64,000 nucleotides of DNA from Diphasiastrum complanatum (lineage: Eukaryota > Streptophyta > Lycopodiopsida > Lycopodiales > Lycopodiaceae): contig CM055107.1 of assembly GCA_029204225.1 (NCBI GenBank), positions 10,088,472-10,152,471 on the forward strand. Reading direction: 5' to 3'. Positions within the stretch are counted from its first letter, which is position 1. Each line of letters begins with the position of its first letter. Made by a program: the position numbers and the translations under genes. The notes under the pieces were generated by a model. It was not told where the DNA came from and searched no databases. It saw nothing but the letters and a program-made list of their open reading frames with translations. Below, one piece after another: positions 45,692-56,999 of this stretch.

Positions 45692-46163
45692 AGTTAGAAA
45701 TCAGTTTTGATCTGATTCATTAGTATAAGCTCTAAATGTGATGATGTAAAATTACTAAACAGTTTATTTGATTTGATGTATTCAGTTGTGTTCGAGACGT
45801 GACCCGTTAGGATATATTGATCGGGCACTAATCCCGTAGCCGGCTACTTGGGTTAGCCGAGTAGCCACACATAGGAAAAATTAGCCTGTACAGAGTTATT
45901 TACAATATTTGTTATACCTGGGGGCATGTCCCAAGTTTGTTGGTCGAATTTGGCCATATTGGGCCCCGACCTTAGTTTGACAGGTGGTAGGCCAATTTTA
46001 GGACACCTCCTTTTCATGCAGTTTGTGAATACTCTATATGTACAATGTTTCTTTGTAATCTATTAACTTTTGTTGTGCCATCTTTGAGAGCTTGTGAGGA
46101 GTGGCTATGGTGATTATGTGATGTGATTTGCATACTGCAGTAGATTCTATTGGATTTTCAACT
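45692..46163 (+). repeat. RtH 3' LTR
   Basis: Starts AGTTAGAAATC, ends TTTTCAACT; closely similar to 38319-38788. Confidence 0.82.
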
Positions 46164-47680
46164 AGTGGCACGTAGCCAAGGAGAGCGAGCAGATGCTAGG
46201 AGCCAGGTGGAACAGGTGATGCTTTGGAGTTCAGCTTGTCTAGTAGGATGGTGACCAGGATCGGAGACAGGGGATGACGAGTCCATTGGGGTGGCCCCCA
46301 GGAAGATGCTGCAGTTGCTCAAGTATGATATGTCATTTGATGTATGGATGATGATCTTCAGCTGGTGCATCATATAGTGACCTAGGGATGGGTCATGCCT
46401 ACTTGGAGGTAGGTGGCATGGAGTGTACCTGGAAGTGGTACATATCCTGAGGGCATGGAATGCATTATAGGGTGATGTGGATCCAGCATGCCCATGGTTG
46501 TGAGCCAGCGAGGATGGAGATGGTTGCTCAGGGAGTGACAGTTGATACTTTGGTCAGTGATCAGGTGAGCTGCATGGTTATATGGACAATTATCTCCAGG
46601 TTGGTGTCACATGTTATTTCTATCCATCGTCTTTTGGTAAGCAGGATGCAGCTTTTGGTTAGATCTAGTGGGAGTCTAGTTGCACTACAAATGGACAGAA
46701 TCTTGGGGAGCTATCAATGGGTAATGGATACTTGGTGATCAGTTGGTACATGGTACATGGTTCTGGAGCTATCCTACCTGATATGCTATGGATTGTGGGT
46801 GAGTTATTCATCACATAGTGGATCTAGTTTGCATTTGCTTTGGCTTGGACGCTATGATGGATGTTGTGGTGAGATAGACTCCTTGGTGAGAGGCCTATAC
46901 ACTGGTCAAATAAGAGTTGGCAACGTCAAGCATGGGAAGTTGAGCCTGCATGGGATGTACGAGAGGCAAATCAACATCAGTATCTCTGGGAGATGGGCCA
47001 GCTACTCAGGTATAGCCTATGGTGAATTTTGCGTACATTCATTCATTGAGTCATTTGGTATAGTCTTGTGCTTGGAGCATAGGGAATGGATGGGGATCAG
47101 CTTTCAAGACTTATTGGACAGTTGGATATGCTCGGACGTGAGGGCATCTTGGTTACAGGTGCAGGCCACGGTTGAAGACCTAATTTGGTGACCAGTGGTG
47201 TAGCAACGGATCTACAGGTGGCACAGGTGTTGGTATGGCAGGATACCACTTATGGGCAGGCCTTGGTCATGTATTTGACGCTTTGTCATTCGTGTTGGTT
47301 TGCATGAGTGTGTGTGGGCTTGCATGTTGCCTTGTCACGGGAGTCTAGATCTGAGTCGGAGTCGTATGTGGTTGTGCATTTGCTATAGTGAAACAAAGTA
47401 GTCATTTTATGCTCATTGACTTGTCATTGTCTACTAGTTGTCTATCTGGTGAGGGTGCGATCTTATGGTGGCAGTAAGATTTCCTCAAGTTGAGCCTCAG
47501 TCGATCATTTATGTTAGCTTTACAAGTCTGTGCTTGTAAGTGTCTGATAGGATGTCAGCCTAGCTAGATGGAGGACGTAAGTCTCATGGTGGCAGTGGGA
47601 TTTCCTCAGTTTGAGCCATGTCACTCATGTGGTCCACTTGTGTTTCAAGTTGGATGGGGACGAGTCAGTTGGTCGAGAGT
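46164..47680 (+). repeat. Older RtH-family copy, right part (segment B')
   Basis: A direct repeat of 43921-45508. Open frames at 46460-46738 and 46757-47191 occur here, but the matching parts of B carry stops and shifts, so they are not conserved genes. Confidence 0.8.
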
Positions 47681-48238
47681 AACGTCACCCTCCATGGACA
47701 ATCTGGATACCGTTAGGACGTGCTTAATCAGCCGTTCTTGTAGTCTCTGATCGGATTAAACCTTTTCTCTCTATCTATATAAGTAGATCAAACACAAGAG
47801 AACATGTTGAACATCAATCTAGTTGAATGCCAATGTGAGCTAAGAACAGAGTTGTTAACCGATGTCCAAAAGCCCACTAGTAAGCGAGATGACTATATAC
47901 AGTTCGTGAGAGAGATAGTGCCTCTCATGCCGACGCGTTGCGTGAACATGTCACACAATGCTCAATAAGTTCACTGACAATACTATAGATGTTATGCATA
48001 TGACTTTCTTGTCTTGGATGTTATTGAATGCCTTATTGTCAGATTGTTATATGTTCGTTAGCAGCTGTTAATTCTTATTTCGCATACTGGTTTTACCTTG
48101 TTGAATGCTACAACACAATATAAAATGGTTCAGCAATGTCTGTCCATGCTCTGGAGGATTCTAGATATGTGATAGCAGACAATAGACCAGCATACAGAAT
48201 CGAACTCACATCCAGACTTATTACAACTTTCTTCATCA
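47681..48238 (+). repeat. Copia-type LTR with primer site (probable CopJ LTR)
   Basis: Contains a CTATCTATATAAGTAG TATA box near 47772 and ends TTCATCA followed, one base later, by TGGTATCAGAAC (48240-48251), a one-base variant of the initiator-Met primer site. The left edge is taken where B' similarity ends. Confidence 0.6.
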
Positions 48239-48282
48239 GTGGTATCAGAACGCTTGACGTTCTCGATATCAATTTTGTCAAC

Positions 48283-48513
48283 ACTCTTGGGTTCATCTAT
48301 CCATCGGTGCACTATCTTGATGATATCTTGCAATCTTGTGTGTGGAATGCTCATATTTTGTTATTTTTGGATCCACACGTGGGAGATACAATAGGGCACT
48401 GTTATTGTACGGACAACAACTAGATGCTAATGTGTCTACATTGGCAAGATTGTATGTTGTGTTGACTTTCTAACCAAAGATCAAAGGACACATTGGATCT
48501 TAATGATCTGAAA
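48283..48513 (+). repeat. CopD-like LTR fragment (3' half)
   Basis: TCTTGGGTTCATCTATCCAT, GGTGCACTATCTTGATGATA and CTACATTGGCAAGATTG words follow the order of the 3' half of the CopD LTRs (compare 34860-35150). It lies between a primer site and RT with no gag or integrase, so it is a mosaic junction. Confidence 0.75.
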
Positions 48514-48840
48514 TTGAGATCATCATCATCGATGTCTATGTAGATGACACCCTAATTCTATCAAGGAGCGACGACCTGATTGCACAAGTGAAGACAGATA
48601 TTTCGAAGCACTTCGAAATATCGGACTTGGGAGAAGCCAAGAGCTACCTAGGATTGCAGATCGACAGAGATCTTAAAGCTGGGAGATTATATCTACACCG
48701 ATCAAGATATATTCAGAAGATCATTGATGATTTCAATATGACAGATTGCAAGGGAGTCAATACTCTAATGATCCTTGGCACAATGCTGACAAACAAAGAC
48801 TGTCCCATAGATGATGCAGAATGACAAGCAATGTAGCACA
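48514..48840 (+). pseudogene. CopJ reverse transcriptase fragment
   Basis: IIIIDVYVDDTLILSRSDDL has an intact YVDD. It is followed by ISDLGEAKSYLGLQIDRD and SRYIQKIIDDFNMTDCKG. At DDAE the next codon, Arg in related elements, is TGA, and a TAG follows soon after. An antisense LTR starts at 48841. RNase H resumes at about 50076. Confidence 0.9.
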
Positions 48841-49665
48841 TGTTGAATTCACACGTGTGGATTGTCCACAACATGTACTTGTGATCTCCTAAGGTGTGTA
48901 GATGCACCAAGATCAAGACTAGATTGAGATTCAAGATCAATCTTAGATCCTATGGCAAAAACACACTACTACATGCATTCAATCACTTCCAACTCTCACT
49001 CACACATGTGGGAAGTGTTCCAAAAGTATTCTAAGTAAAAACAAGCTGCTCTCCTCTGGTAGAGAGAGAAAAACCATCATGAGCTCTCGGGTAGAGAGAG
49101 AAAGCTAGAAATTGAATGACACCCAAAATCCACTCAATCTCAAAATCAATTAGATCCAAAATGAGGAGTACAATGATACTAGTAGATTCATGAGCTACCA
49201 CTATGCTTAACTATGATTGGATCACACTTTTCCACCTCTTAATCCTATTGGACCATTGATCCATGCACCTCTAAATTCTATTGGACCATTTTCAAGCAAA
49301 CCTCAAATTCTATTGGATCACTCATGGTTCCACCTCTAAATCCTATTGGACTTCTTAAGCTTCATCAAACAAAAGCATTACACTTGTCTACACTCTAATT
49401 GGCACAAGTTTGGCCTCCTACTCAATTTTGGCTCAATAGTGGCATTACAAGTGGAAATGGATAATTTGCCATCTATGCCAAATTTGACCCTATCAACATC
49501 CTACACCTAAATGCTTGACTATGAAATTCTATGAGACCCCTATATCAAATATTTTTATTTACTTTACAATTCTCCACACGTGGGAACATCCTCCACACAT
49601 GTGAGATTCACTTACAAACTTCTATCATAAAAAATACCAAGCTAGATTTTTGCCAATTTCTCACA
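48841..49665 (-). repeat. Antisense copia 3' LTR, CopA-related
   Basis: On the minus strand it starts TGTGAGAAATTGGC and ends GAATTCAACA. It is preceded on that strand by a purine-rich GAGGAGGAG-type tract (49666-49680). Long blocks match the CopA LTR (leader of CTCGGGTAGAGAGAGAAAGC and the TCCTATTGGACC series). Palindromes CACACGTGTG at 48850-48859, CACACATGTG at 49001-49010 and 49594-49603. Confidence 0.85.
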
Positions 49666-50075
49666 CTCCTCCTCAAAAAATAGCTTGGAAAGGTACTAGA
49701 TCACTTGAGAAGTTTGTAAATCTTTTTGAGTGGATCCTTTGGTATGCATAAGAAGTGAAGATCAGCCAAGGGATCCATTATAGCAGCACCCTCACCATAT
49801 CCATGATAAGATCTCTTTGGTAGAGATCTCTTGCCAATGCCTTTGAAGAGTGCTCCACCAATATGCCACTATGATCATGGGCTTTCTCCATGCTTGATGA
49901 TGATCTTTGCGTTGAAAGTTCCACTTGCATGATGGATGCACCATAAATAGAGAAATCTGAGGCTTCCAAGCCTCATAAGGATCATGGAGATCAAGATCAT
50001 AAGATGTGAAACAATGATGATTATCAAGATTATGCTTTCTAGCTTGACTAGTCCACATACAATGAACTATATCCA
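49666..50075 (-). other. Truncated internal end of the antisense copia element
   Basis: Polypurine tract and about 400 bp of 3' internal DNA without a recognisable RNase H. The element is cut on the right, where CopJ RNase H begins on the other strand. Confidence 0.5.
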
Positions 50076-50255
50076 TGATGGATCTAATCTTGATATCAAA
50101 GTCTCAAGAGGATGCACCATAGCAGTTGATGCAGCTGTTATATGGATTACCAAGAAGCAGACCATAACTGTCCAATCGTCATGTGAGGCAAAATATGTTG
50201 CTGTAGCCAAAACGACTAATGAGCCAACATGGCTGGTGCATCCTGGTGAGATGAT
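50076..50255 (+). pseudogene. CopJ RNase H fragment
   Basis: NLDIKVSRGCTIAVDAAVIW, then ITKKQTITVQSSCEAKYVAV (family SSCEAEY; the catalytic Glu position reads Lys-flanked EAKY) and TTNEPTWLV. It continues the RT at 48514-48840 across the antisense LTR. A fragment only; the C-terminal DNQS part is missing. Confidence 0.8.
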
Positions 50256-51770
50256 GCCATCCCACATTCTTTACCCTTGGATCATCTCTTCCCCATCTTT
50301 GTCATGTCAGACAGGGTGAGGAATACGCTCCCCCAACTTTTTGTTACATATGAAGGTGCTACTAAAGCATGGGCAAAGTCTAAAGAAACATGAATGTTTT
50401 ACAATTTACAACTTGCATATATAGGTGCATTTAGAGTAGCTAGTTCTTGCAATAAGGTTCTCATCAATGTTGAACTGTGTCCACACAGTGTTCGGGAGAG
50501 CCGACATAGTTCAAGAATGCAACCGGCATCTTTTCCAAAAAACCAGCATGGCAAAAATTGTACAGGATTTCTTATGTCATAAATCTTGGGTTTTATAAAG
50601 GAAAACCGGCAAGTAAGAGCTTGTCACTCAATAGAGGCCGAACAACTTTTTCACATATCGGTTTTTGGAGGGAAATCTCAAAAAGGTTTCAACACTGGTG
50701 TCCACATACCCTTGTGATTTATTATGTTGACTTTTGTATAAACTCCATTGACCAACTTTAACACATAGTATTGCCTTTTGCAATGCAATGCCAAAAATGT
50801 AATTGCAAAAAGAAAATACACTTGGAAATTGGGCATTACAAATGGGAAGTCTTTGGAGGGACTTGGGCCTTATGTTGTGGTCAAAGCCTTTCATGAGGGT
50901 GGAAGGTTTGAGGGCTAGGGCTTTTGGTCTAGCACCGATTGATGGTTGTTCTTTTGTATTTTAGGTCACATGAAATATCATAATTTACCTTTTGATGCCA
51001 CATTTTAGGTTACTTTCTCCAAAAATTTCATGTAAATTACCAATGATGAAAGTACAAGTAACATCTAACCCTTTTTACATGCACATCCAAGTGCTAAGTG
51101 TCATTCAATCATTTGCAGTGCATATGAACATTCTCATAAAATCTAAACACTAATAAAGAAGTAGCATGTGGGAAGAAAATATACTAACTTTGACATTATG
51201 AGCATTGGAATCCGGGAGGGAGCCTACATTGCTTGTTAAAAATTTTCAAACCGACCTTATAAAAAACCTTGAGATATTTTTATGAAGTCATTAAAAGGAG
51301 ATTAAAAGCTTAAAAGTTGATCAGAGTTAAAACTAATTGACTTCAAATCATTAAAAAAATCACAAATTAAAAAGCAAAATCATTTGTTGATTTAGGACAA
51401 TTACAAATTAGAAAGGAGAACAAAATTTGAACGATTGGTTTGTTTGTGTTTATCAATTTTTTGAAGCTCTACTGAGGGAGGGCCCTTACCAGAGGGTCAC
51501 ATCCCTGGGCGAAGAGAAAAATAATGAGTTTAATAGAAAAAGTTGGGGCCTTAAATTTGAGCGGCCCCCAGGCGACTGGCATTGTCGTTGTCGTTGTCGG
51601 GCCTTGAATTGGGTAGGTTGGTACTGATTACAATTGATTGAGCATCGCCAATGGAAGGGGATTCACAAATTATTATATACATAAAAATATATATATGGGG
51701 GGGTTTATTTTTGTGGTCCGCAAAAGGCAGCGCGGCGTGACCACTGACCACCGAGTCACTGACTACCTTT
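50256..51770. other. Unrecognised intergenic DNA
   Basis: 1.5 kb, AT-rich, no recognisable gene or element. Short open frames have no domain. A short (GTCGTT)n-like run lies near 51580-51600. Confidence 0.5.
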
Positions 51771-51868
51771 TTCTCTCTCTCGCTCCGGACGCGTTGCATT
51801 TACTGCTGCCAACCCCCCCCCCCCCGCTCCTTCTCTCTTTTTCTCTCTCTCTCTCTCTCTCTCTCTGT
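51771..51868. repeat. CT-rich microsatellite with a C13 run
   Basis: CT repeats at 51773-51783 and 51832-51866 flank a run of 13 C at 51813-51825. Possibly part of the upstream region of the ABCB gene. Confidence 0.85.
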
Positions 51869-52805
51869 GTTTTGAGAGAGCAATTTTTTGTCTGACAACA
51901 AGCACACCTTGGTCCTCGCCCATCCATCCTGACTGCCCATATTTAATGGCGGTCGTGATGACGTTAGTGACCCTGTACGCTGGTACATGGACAAGCTTTA
52001 GGTGGCCATGTGACCAGTCCGTGAGGCCAGGTGGCGGTCCCGCCTCGGCTACGAAGCAAATGAGCAGCAGCCCGATGGCACGGTCTGTTACATCCCCCGA
52101 GCCCTTGCATTTTTGCCACGTGTTAGCTGGTTCTGAACGGACGAGCTGAAACAACGTGGTCCAATCTGAGCGTTTGTGATGAGATCGAACGGCGGAGGTT
52201 TGAGTCATTGGGTGCGGATAGGGTAGGCGTGAGGAGGAGCAGGAGGAGAGGGAGGCGGCGAGGGGGTGGTGGTTGATGGCGGGCATTGATTGAGAGAGTT
52301 AAACAGCGGGCTTAGCGACACCAGGGAGGTTTAGCCCGCGCACTTAGATGTGAGCCACGAGTCACACATGCCACGTGGATAGCTTCCAGTGGCTACGAAC
52401 GATTGCGGTGGGTGAATCCAACGGTGGCGGGCTGAAAGGCGTAGCGTGCCATGACGTTACGAGGAGCGTCTAAATTTGCTCAGTTTCAGACTATTGCTAT
52501 TGCTCTGTGTTTGCTCTGTGTAATTTTTGGTCGATTTTGTCTATTTTTCTTCCTCTCGATCCTTCGATGTCTGTTTTTTTCTGTTCAGATCGTTCGAAGT
52601 CTTCGCTCTAGCTCTCGTATCTCTTGCACAGGCCTAAGAAACGCGCATTCTGCACCTACATTTTCAGTCAGAGGTATATACCAGCTACTCCGAGCTCCAT
52701 ACTTCCTTCTGCTGCTGCTGTTCCTTCACTTTTTTCCGTTGAACGTGCATTCTTCTGTGGTTTCATTTAATGGTAGATGTGAGTTCCATCGCTTCTTGCA
52801 TCTCA
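51869..52805 (+). promoter_or_regulatory. Probable ABCB promoter and start of the leader
   Basis: GC content rises clearly between 51900 and 52450, without transposon sequence, and pyrimidine-rich DNA follows (52490-52640). This is the expected place for the promoter and transcription start of the gene beginning at 53368, but no TATA box or start site can be fixed by eye. The open frame at 52451-52810 has no recognisable domain. Confidence 0.4.
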
Positions 52806-53085
52806 TATAAAATAGTTTTGTACTTCGTGTATCTATCACAGCAAACTTGCATTGCCTGCATTTCAAATAAAATAGTTTTGTACTTCGTGTATCTATCACA
52901 GCAAACTTGCATTGCCTGCATTTCCTATCAAATCTAGCCGGCTCTACTGCTGCCTTGCTCATTGCATCGTTATCTTCCGATTCAAGCAAGTCCTTGCTAC
53001 TTTTGCTCATTGCATCGTTATCTTCTGATTCAAGTTCTTGCTACTGCTGCCTTGCTCATTGCATCGTCATTTTCTGATTCAAGTC
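52806..53085 (+). repeat. Tandem duplications in the ABCB leader
   Basis: A 60-61 bp unit is duplicated almost exactly (52806-52866 and 52867-52926, with ATAAAATAGTTTTGTACTTC). Then a word of the form GCTCATTGCATCGTTATCTT occurs three times (from about 52956, 53006 and 53055). It lies 280-560 bp upstream of the ABCB start codon. Confidence 0.9.
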
Positions 53086-53367
53086 CTTGGCAGTTCTTTC
53101 TTGTCGAGAAATGATTTTCTAAAAAGTATCATGCAAGTTGAATATGAGTGTTTGATAACGACTTAAGGTTGTTTCTGGACAAATCTGATCATTGTACCCT
53201 TTGAACTGCAAGATTCTTTAACCTTCGGCGTAGTTGCATTCTCTTGTGAAACCATCCGAGGTGCGCTTGATTGATTCTGAAGCTTGTTTAAGGTTCCAGC
53301 AGTGACGGTAACGTGTAGGGTGCGTTGAATATGAGCAGCAGACAATTGAATATACATTGGTCTAACA

Positions 53368-53790
53368 ATGAGCACTAATTTGTCGGAACGCTCAAACGAC
53401 AATGAGTCAGGGCTGCAAGGAGGTTGGCGAGAAAGTGATGGAAACCGAATGAAAGGCTGTAAGACGAATTCTAGAGTTTCTGCCGTGATGGAGGCTGTTC
53501 AATTTTCTGAAGTTGAGCTACATCAAGAGAGAATTGAAAATGGAGTGAAACAGGAAGACAAGAACACGTTGGAAGCAAAGAAGTCGGAGAAGAATCAGCG
53601 AAGCGTTCCATTTTATAAACTTTTTTGCTTTGCTGATTGGTTAGACTACGTTCTCATGGCTGTGGGGACGATTGGTGCGTGTGCTCATGGAGCTGCCATT
53701 CCCGTTTTCTTCATCTTCTTTGGAAGGTTGATAGACGCCTTTGGATCCAACTATAACAATCCCAGCTTTATGGCGAAGGAGGTCTCGAAG
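53368..53790 (+). CDS. ABCB (MDR/P-glycoprotein) transporter, exon 1
   Basis: Coding part of the first exon: 141 codons from ATG 53368 to the donor AAG|GTGAAA, phase 0. Residues 1-80 are a hydrophilic cytoplasmic tail (MSTNLSERSNDNESGLQGGW). Next come VPFYKLFCFADWLDYVLM and AVGTIGACAHGAAIPVFFIF, the start of transmembrane domain 1 with the first membrane helix at about 92-120, and FGRLIDAFGSNYNNP. This is the standard opening of plant ABCB full transporters (family length about 1,250 residues; two TMD and two NBD), which export substrates such as auxin or secondary metabolites across the plasma membrane using ATP. The subgroup (ABCB1/19-like or ABCB2/10-like) cannot be decided from 219 residues. 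Later exons lie outside the window. Confidence 0.93.
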
Positions 53791-56370
53791 GTGAAATTTA
53801 TATTTCAAACGCTCAATTTTAATTAGATGCAATTGCAGTGGCTTATTTCGTCCAATGACTGAACTACCGATAGATAAGCTCATCCTGGTTTGTTGATTTC
53901 TTATACGGCTTTACTTCATGTAGATATAACTCACAAAGAGTTGAGGCAATACAAAGTTACAAACCGCTATTGACATGAAATGTAATTAAGCGTTGTTTTC
54001 ACTTCGTCATCTGCCAAAGCACATACAACAGTGGGTCATCACGTCTATTGCATCTGGGAGAGCTTACGAGCTTACTAGCGATTCTCTCGGAGATAGAAAA
54101 TTTCATGTATTTTTCTCTTGAATATCTCCTCTGTGTATTCTCATCCATGCCCTGATGCTTGGTTCGCGAGAAGTTCTTATTAGAACGAGAAAAGCCGTTT
54201 AGATCGTCCATCCAACATGGAGATCACTGAGCTGGCTGCCGCCTGCATTACTTTTTGCAAATTTTTCGTATGGGCACTTATCAGGCTGGCTCTATACAAG
54301 GGGTAAAGTGCGTTAGATTAAAGCCTTACTCTCACACCACCCCCACAGATAAGGCAAGGTCACTTGATGGACGTAGTCCAATTTGCCTAAATCTCGATCT
54401 GGATAACATTACATTTTATTTCATTGGACGCAGTTGATGAAACATGGTCCCACCTCTTATGTTAAACGTACATGGGGACCGCTCCATTATTAAGAGGAAT
54501 CACCAATGTTGGCAATCCATTCTTGCCACATAGGGAGGGGAGGACACATAGGTCCTATAAGCGCCAATGAGCATAATTGCGGGTCCTCTCCATTTATCAG
54601 TCTCCTGTTTCAAACTTGAATGCGCTTTTACTTTAAATTCCTTTGCAGTGTAACCGAGAAAGTGAGCAGCTTAAAGCATAGAATTGTTTTACATAGGAGG
54701 GGTTAAAATGGGAGAAGGGCCAAATCATCTCCCTATATTGGTTAAGTCACACCCCTTGCTTTCATATAAGGTTAGAGGTGGGGCTTACCCTTCCCTTCTT
54801 TGTTCTAAGTCATGAAATTGATTGGTACTCCCCTCGAGAAATTTCTATTCATGATCACTTAAGACTAATAAACGTTACAAAAAAATTACTCACCCTTGCT
54901 TGAAGAGGAGCCCACAAGGCCACATGTTGTAGGTAAGTACTTATAGGTGCCCTAAATGTAAATTTGGATGATTTGTACACTATTGGGCATGGAGTCAAGG
55001 TTCCTTGACTCCCCCCATGACATGAACTTACGCAATTGCTCTTGGCACTCATGATGCCACCCCAAGTAAGTCTCACCTTGTGAAAGATCATGGTCCACCT
55101 TAGTTGATAGGACGACAATATTTGATTCCTCTTTCATCATCCCCTTATGTGCGAACCACCCCTCATGCCACATACTCGTCTTAACATGGACACATTATCA
55201 GAATTGCTAAAGCCAAATTAAGTTCAGGTACCTCCATTAAATGGCTTAAATGAAAGCCTTGGAATGGTACTAATCTATGATAGAGCTCTAAACCTATCCT
55301 ATCAGCATTTCTTTGCCTTGAAATAAAGTTTTTATTTCTCATATTATCTACTCATTCAAGATTAAAATATTATCCAAGCCATGGTTGTGTAGCATTCAAC
55401 TGGTTGAAATGTAGGAAACTCAAACATTAAAAGTAACTTTAGAACATTTGAAAAGAAGTTTTTACATTTGAATCTTTTTAAGTATTTTTTAAAGGTTCTG
55501 ACCAGCCTGAGTGGTTAATGAAGGGTTGGGAGGTGAAATATACCAAAAGTTTAGTCTAATGAGCATGCTAACTAAATAAAAGCTCCAAATTTGATGTGAA
55601 CAGAGCTCATAATCTTGTGTAAAATACCTAAGCATTTGGTTCGGATGATGACATGTGCTTGGGAGGTGAAAGTTGCTTTGGTGACTCCTTTTGTTCTTTG
55701 GTTAGGGCTTGATTGGGCCCTATTGGTCACATGGGAGCCCTATGAACCCTTTTTAGGGGTTTCCAGATCCCCTCGATATTGAAAGTTGGGAGTTGTGTGG
55801 TTTTAGGTGTGTTTAAGAAAATGTTCAAATGCAAGGTTTAGAGCCATGGTATGATCAAACCTAGATATGGGCACCCCCATGAAGTTTGAAATGCCATCAA
55901 ATTACTATGCCTTAATTTCTCCCATTCGAATGTAGTGTATAATATCTCGAACATTCTCTAGATTGTTAACATGGAAATACATTCTCTCTTGGAATAATCT
56001 GGCCAAAAAATGTACCTTCTCATTAATTGCAAAAGTTTGCAATTGTGACACGTAGGGCCAAAAGATTATTTGCCCTTAGTACATATGTAGCAATGCAATA
56101 AATCAAATTAATGTTGTTTGAAATCATTTTGCAATACACATTACTCTAATTACAGACAAGTGAAATGTTGTGTCAACTTTTAGTCTAGCGCCAACATTTG
56201 CTAAACTTTGAAAATGACTTTAAAACCCCTAATTAAGGTTTTATTAGAAAGATTATTTCCCTAGACGTAGAGAAAGGTTAATTAATTATAATCCTTGCAA
56301 GGGATTATGCTCTAAAGGTGATTGGACTTTCCAAAGGAATTCATCGTTAGAAAATCGCTTTGCAAAATGA

Positions 56371-56371
56371 C

Positions 56372-56403
<32 letters not shown>

Positions 56404-56405
56404 TA
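56371..56405. repeat. (CAT)n microsatellite
   Basis: About 11 CAT units within intron 1. Confidence 0.95.
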
Positions 56406-56999
56406 TTGTGTTCCTAGAACACATGTCAAGCTATCAAGAAACATGCAGGCTGAGTAGCTATTTTGTTAAAAACTTTGTGCGATATGTTTCTTCTGTTGGA
56501 TTTCTTGTTAACTTGTATTAGATAAGTTGCCTATTACGAGCCTTGAAAGCCATGTGATATGTCCATATCTTCGAGCATTATAAATTTTGAAATTCATAAA
56601 AGAATTCTCAAAACTTATTTGTAGGTTGCAAGGCATGAAAATTGAAAATATGTGGCTTCTAAATAAGTTCAATTAAAAAAGGTGGTCAACTTTGATGTCA
56701 TTTACTCTTGGTAAAGGATTGTGAAGCGATCTTTTCATCAAATTTGATAGTCTTTGTTTATCGCTTGGTCTAGTGACTAGTTGCCTTGCAAATTTTTTAT
56801 TGTTGTACCTAGGTTGGTTACTGTTGGTGGACCTTGGTCATGTTCTATTTAGCATCATCCATTGTGATCTCCCAGAGAGCACAGCGAATCCATGGGAATA
56901 GACGAAGTACAAGCTAGTAGTGGAATACCTTACGTAGGTGTCGTCGACAACCATGAAGAGTGCAAGTATTTTAGGCGTCTGTAACAATGCATCTTCGTC

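Larger units (their letters stand above)
38319..46163 (+). mobile_element. RtH: LTR element inserted in its own family, carrying CopF
   Basis: Two LTRs of about 470 bp (38319-38788 and 45692-46163), a primer site at 38789 and a purine-rich tract before the 3' LTR. The internal region holds about 750 bp of 5' non-coding DNA, the truncated copia element CopF, and segments A' and B (43346-45691). The left flank is another copy of A and the right flank another copy of B. The uninterrupted A'-B junction shows that the insertion site is exactly between them; GTG is repeated at both edges. No RtH-encoded protein is recognised, so RtH is likely a non-autonomous element. Confidence 0.75.

Noticed and set aside
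46460-47191. Two adjacent ORFs in segment B'
   Set aside because: The homologous segment B (44204-44930) has these frames broken, so they are not under coding constraint.
49778-50076. Antisense ORFs as copia RNase H
   Set aside because: None of the RNase H motifs (SDAD, EAEY, DNQS) is present; treated as 3' non-coding DNA.
51756-52286. 176-codon antisense ORF upstream of the ABCB gene
   Set aside because: It includes translated CT/GA microsatellite, has no domain and lies in the probable promoter.
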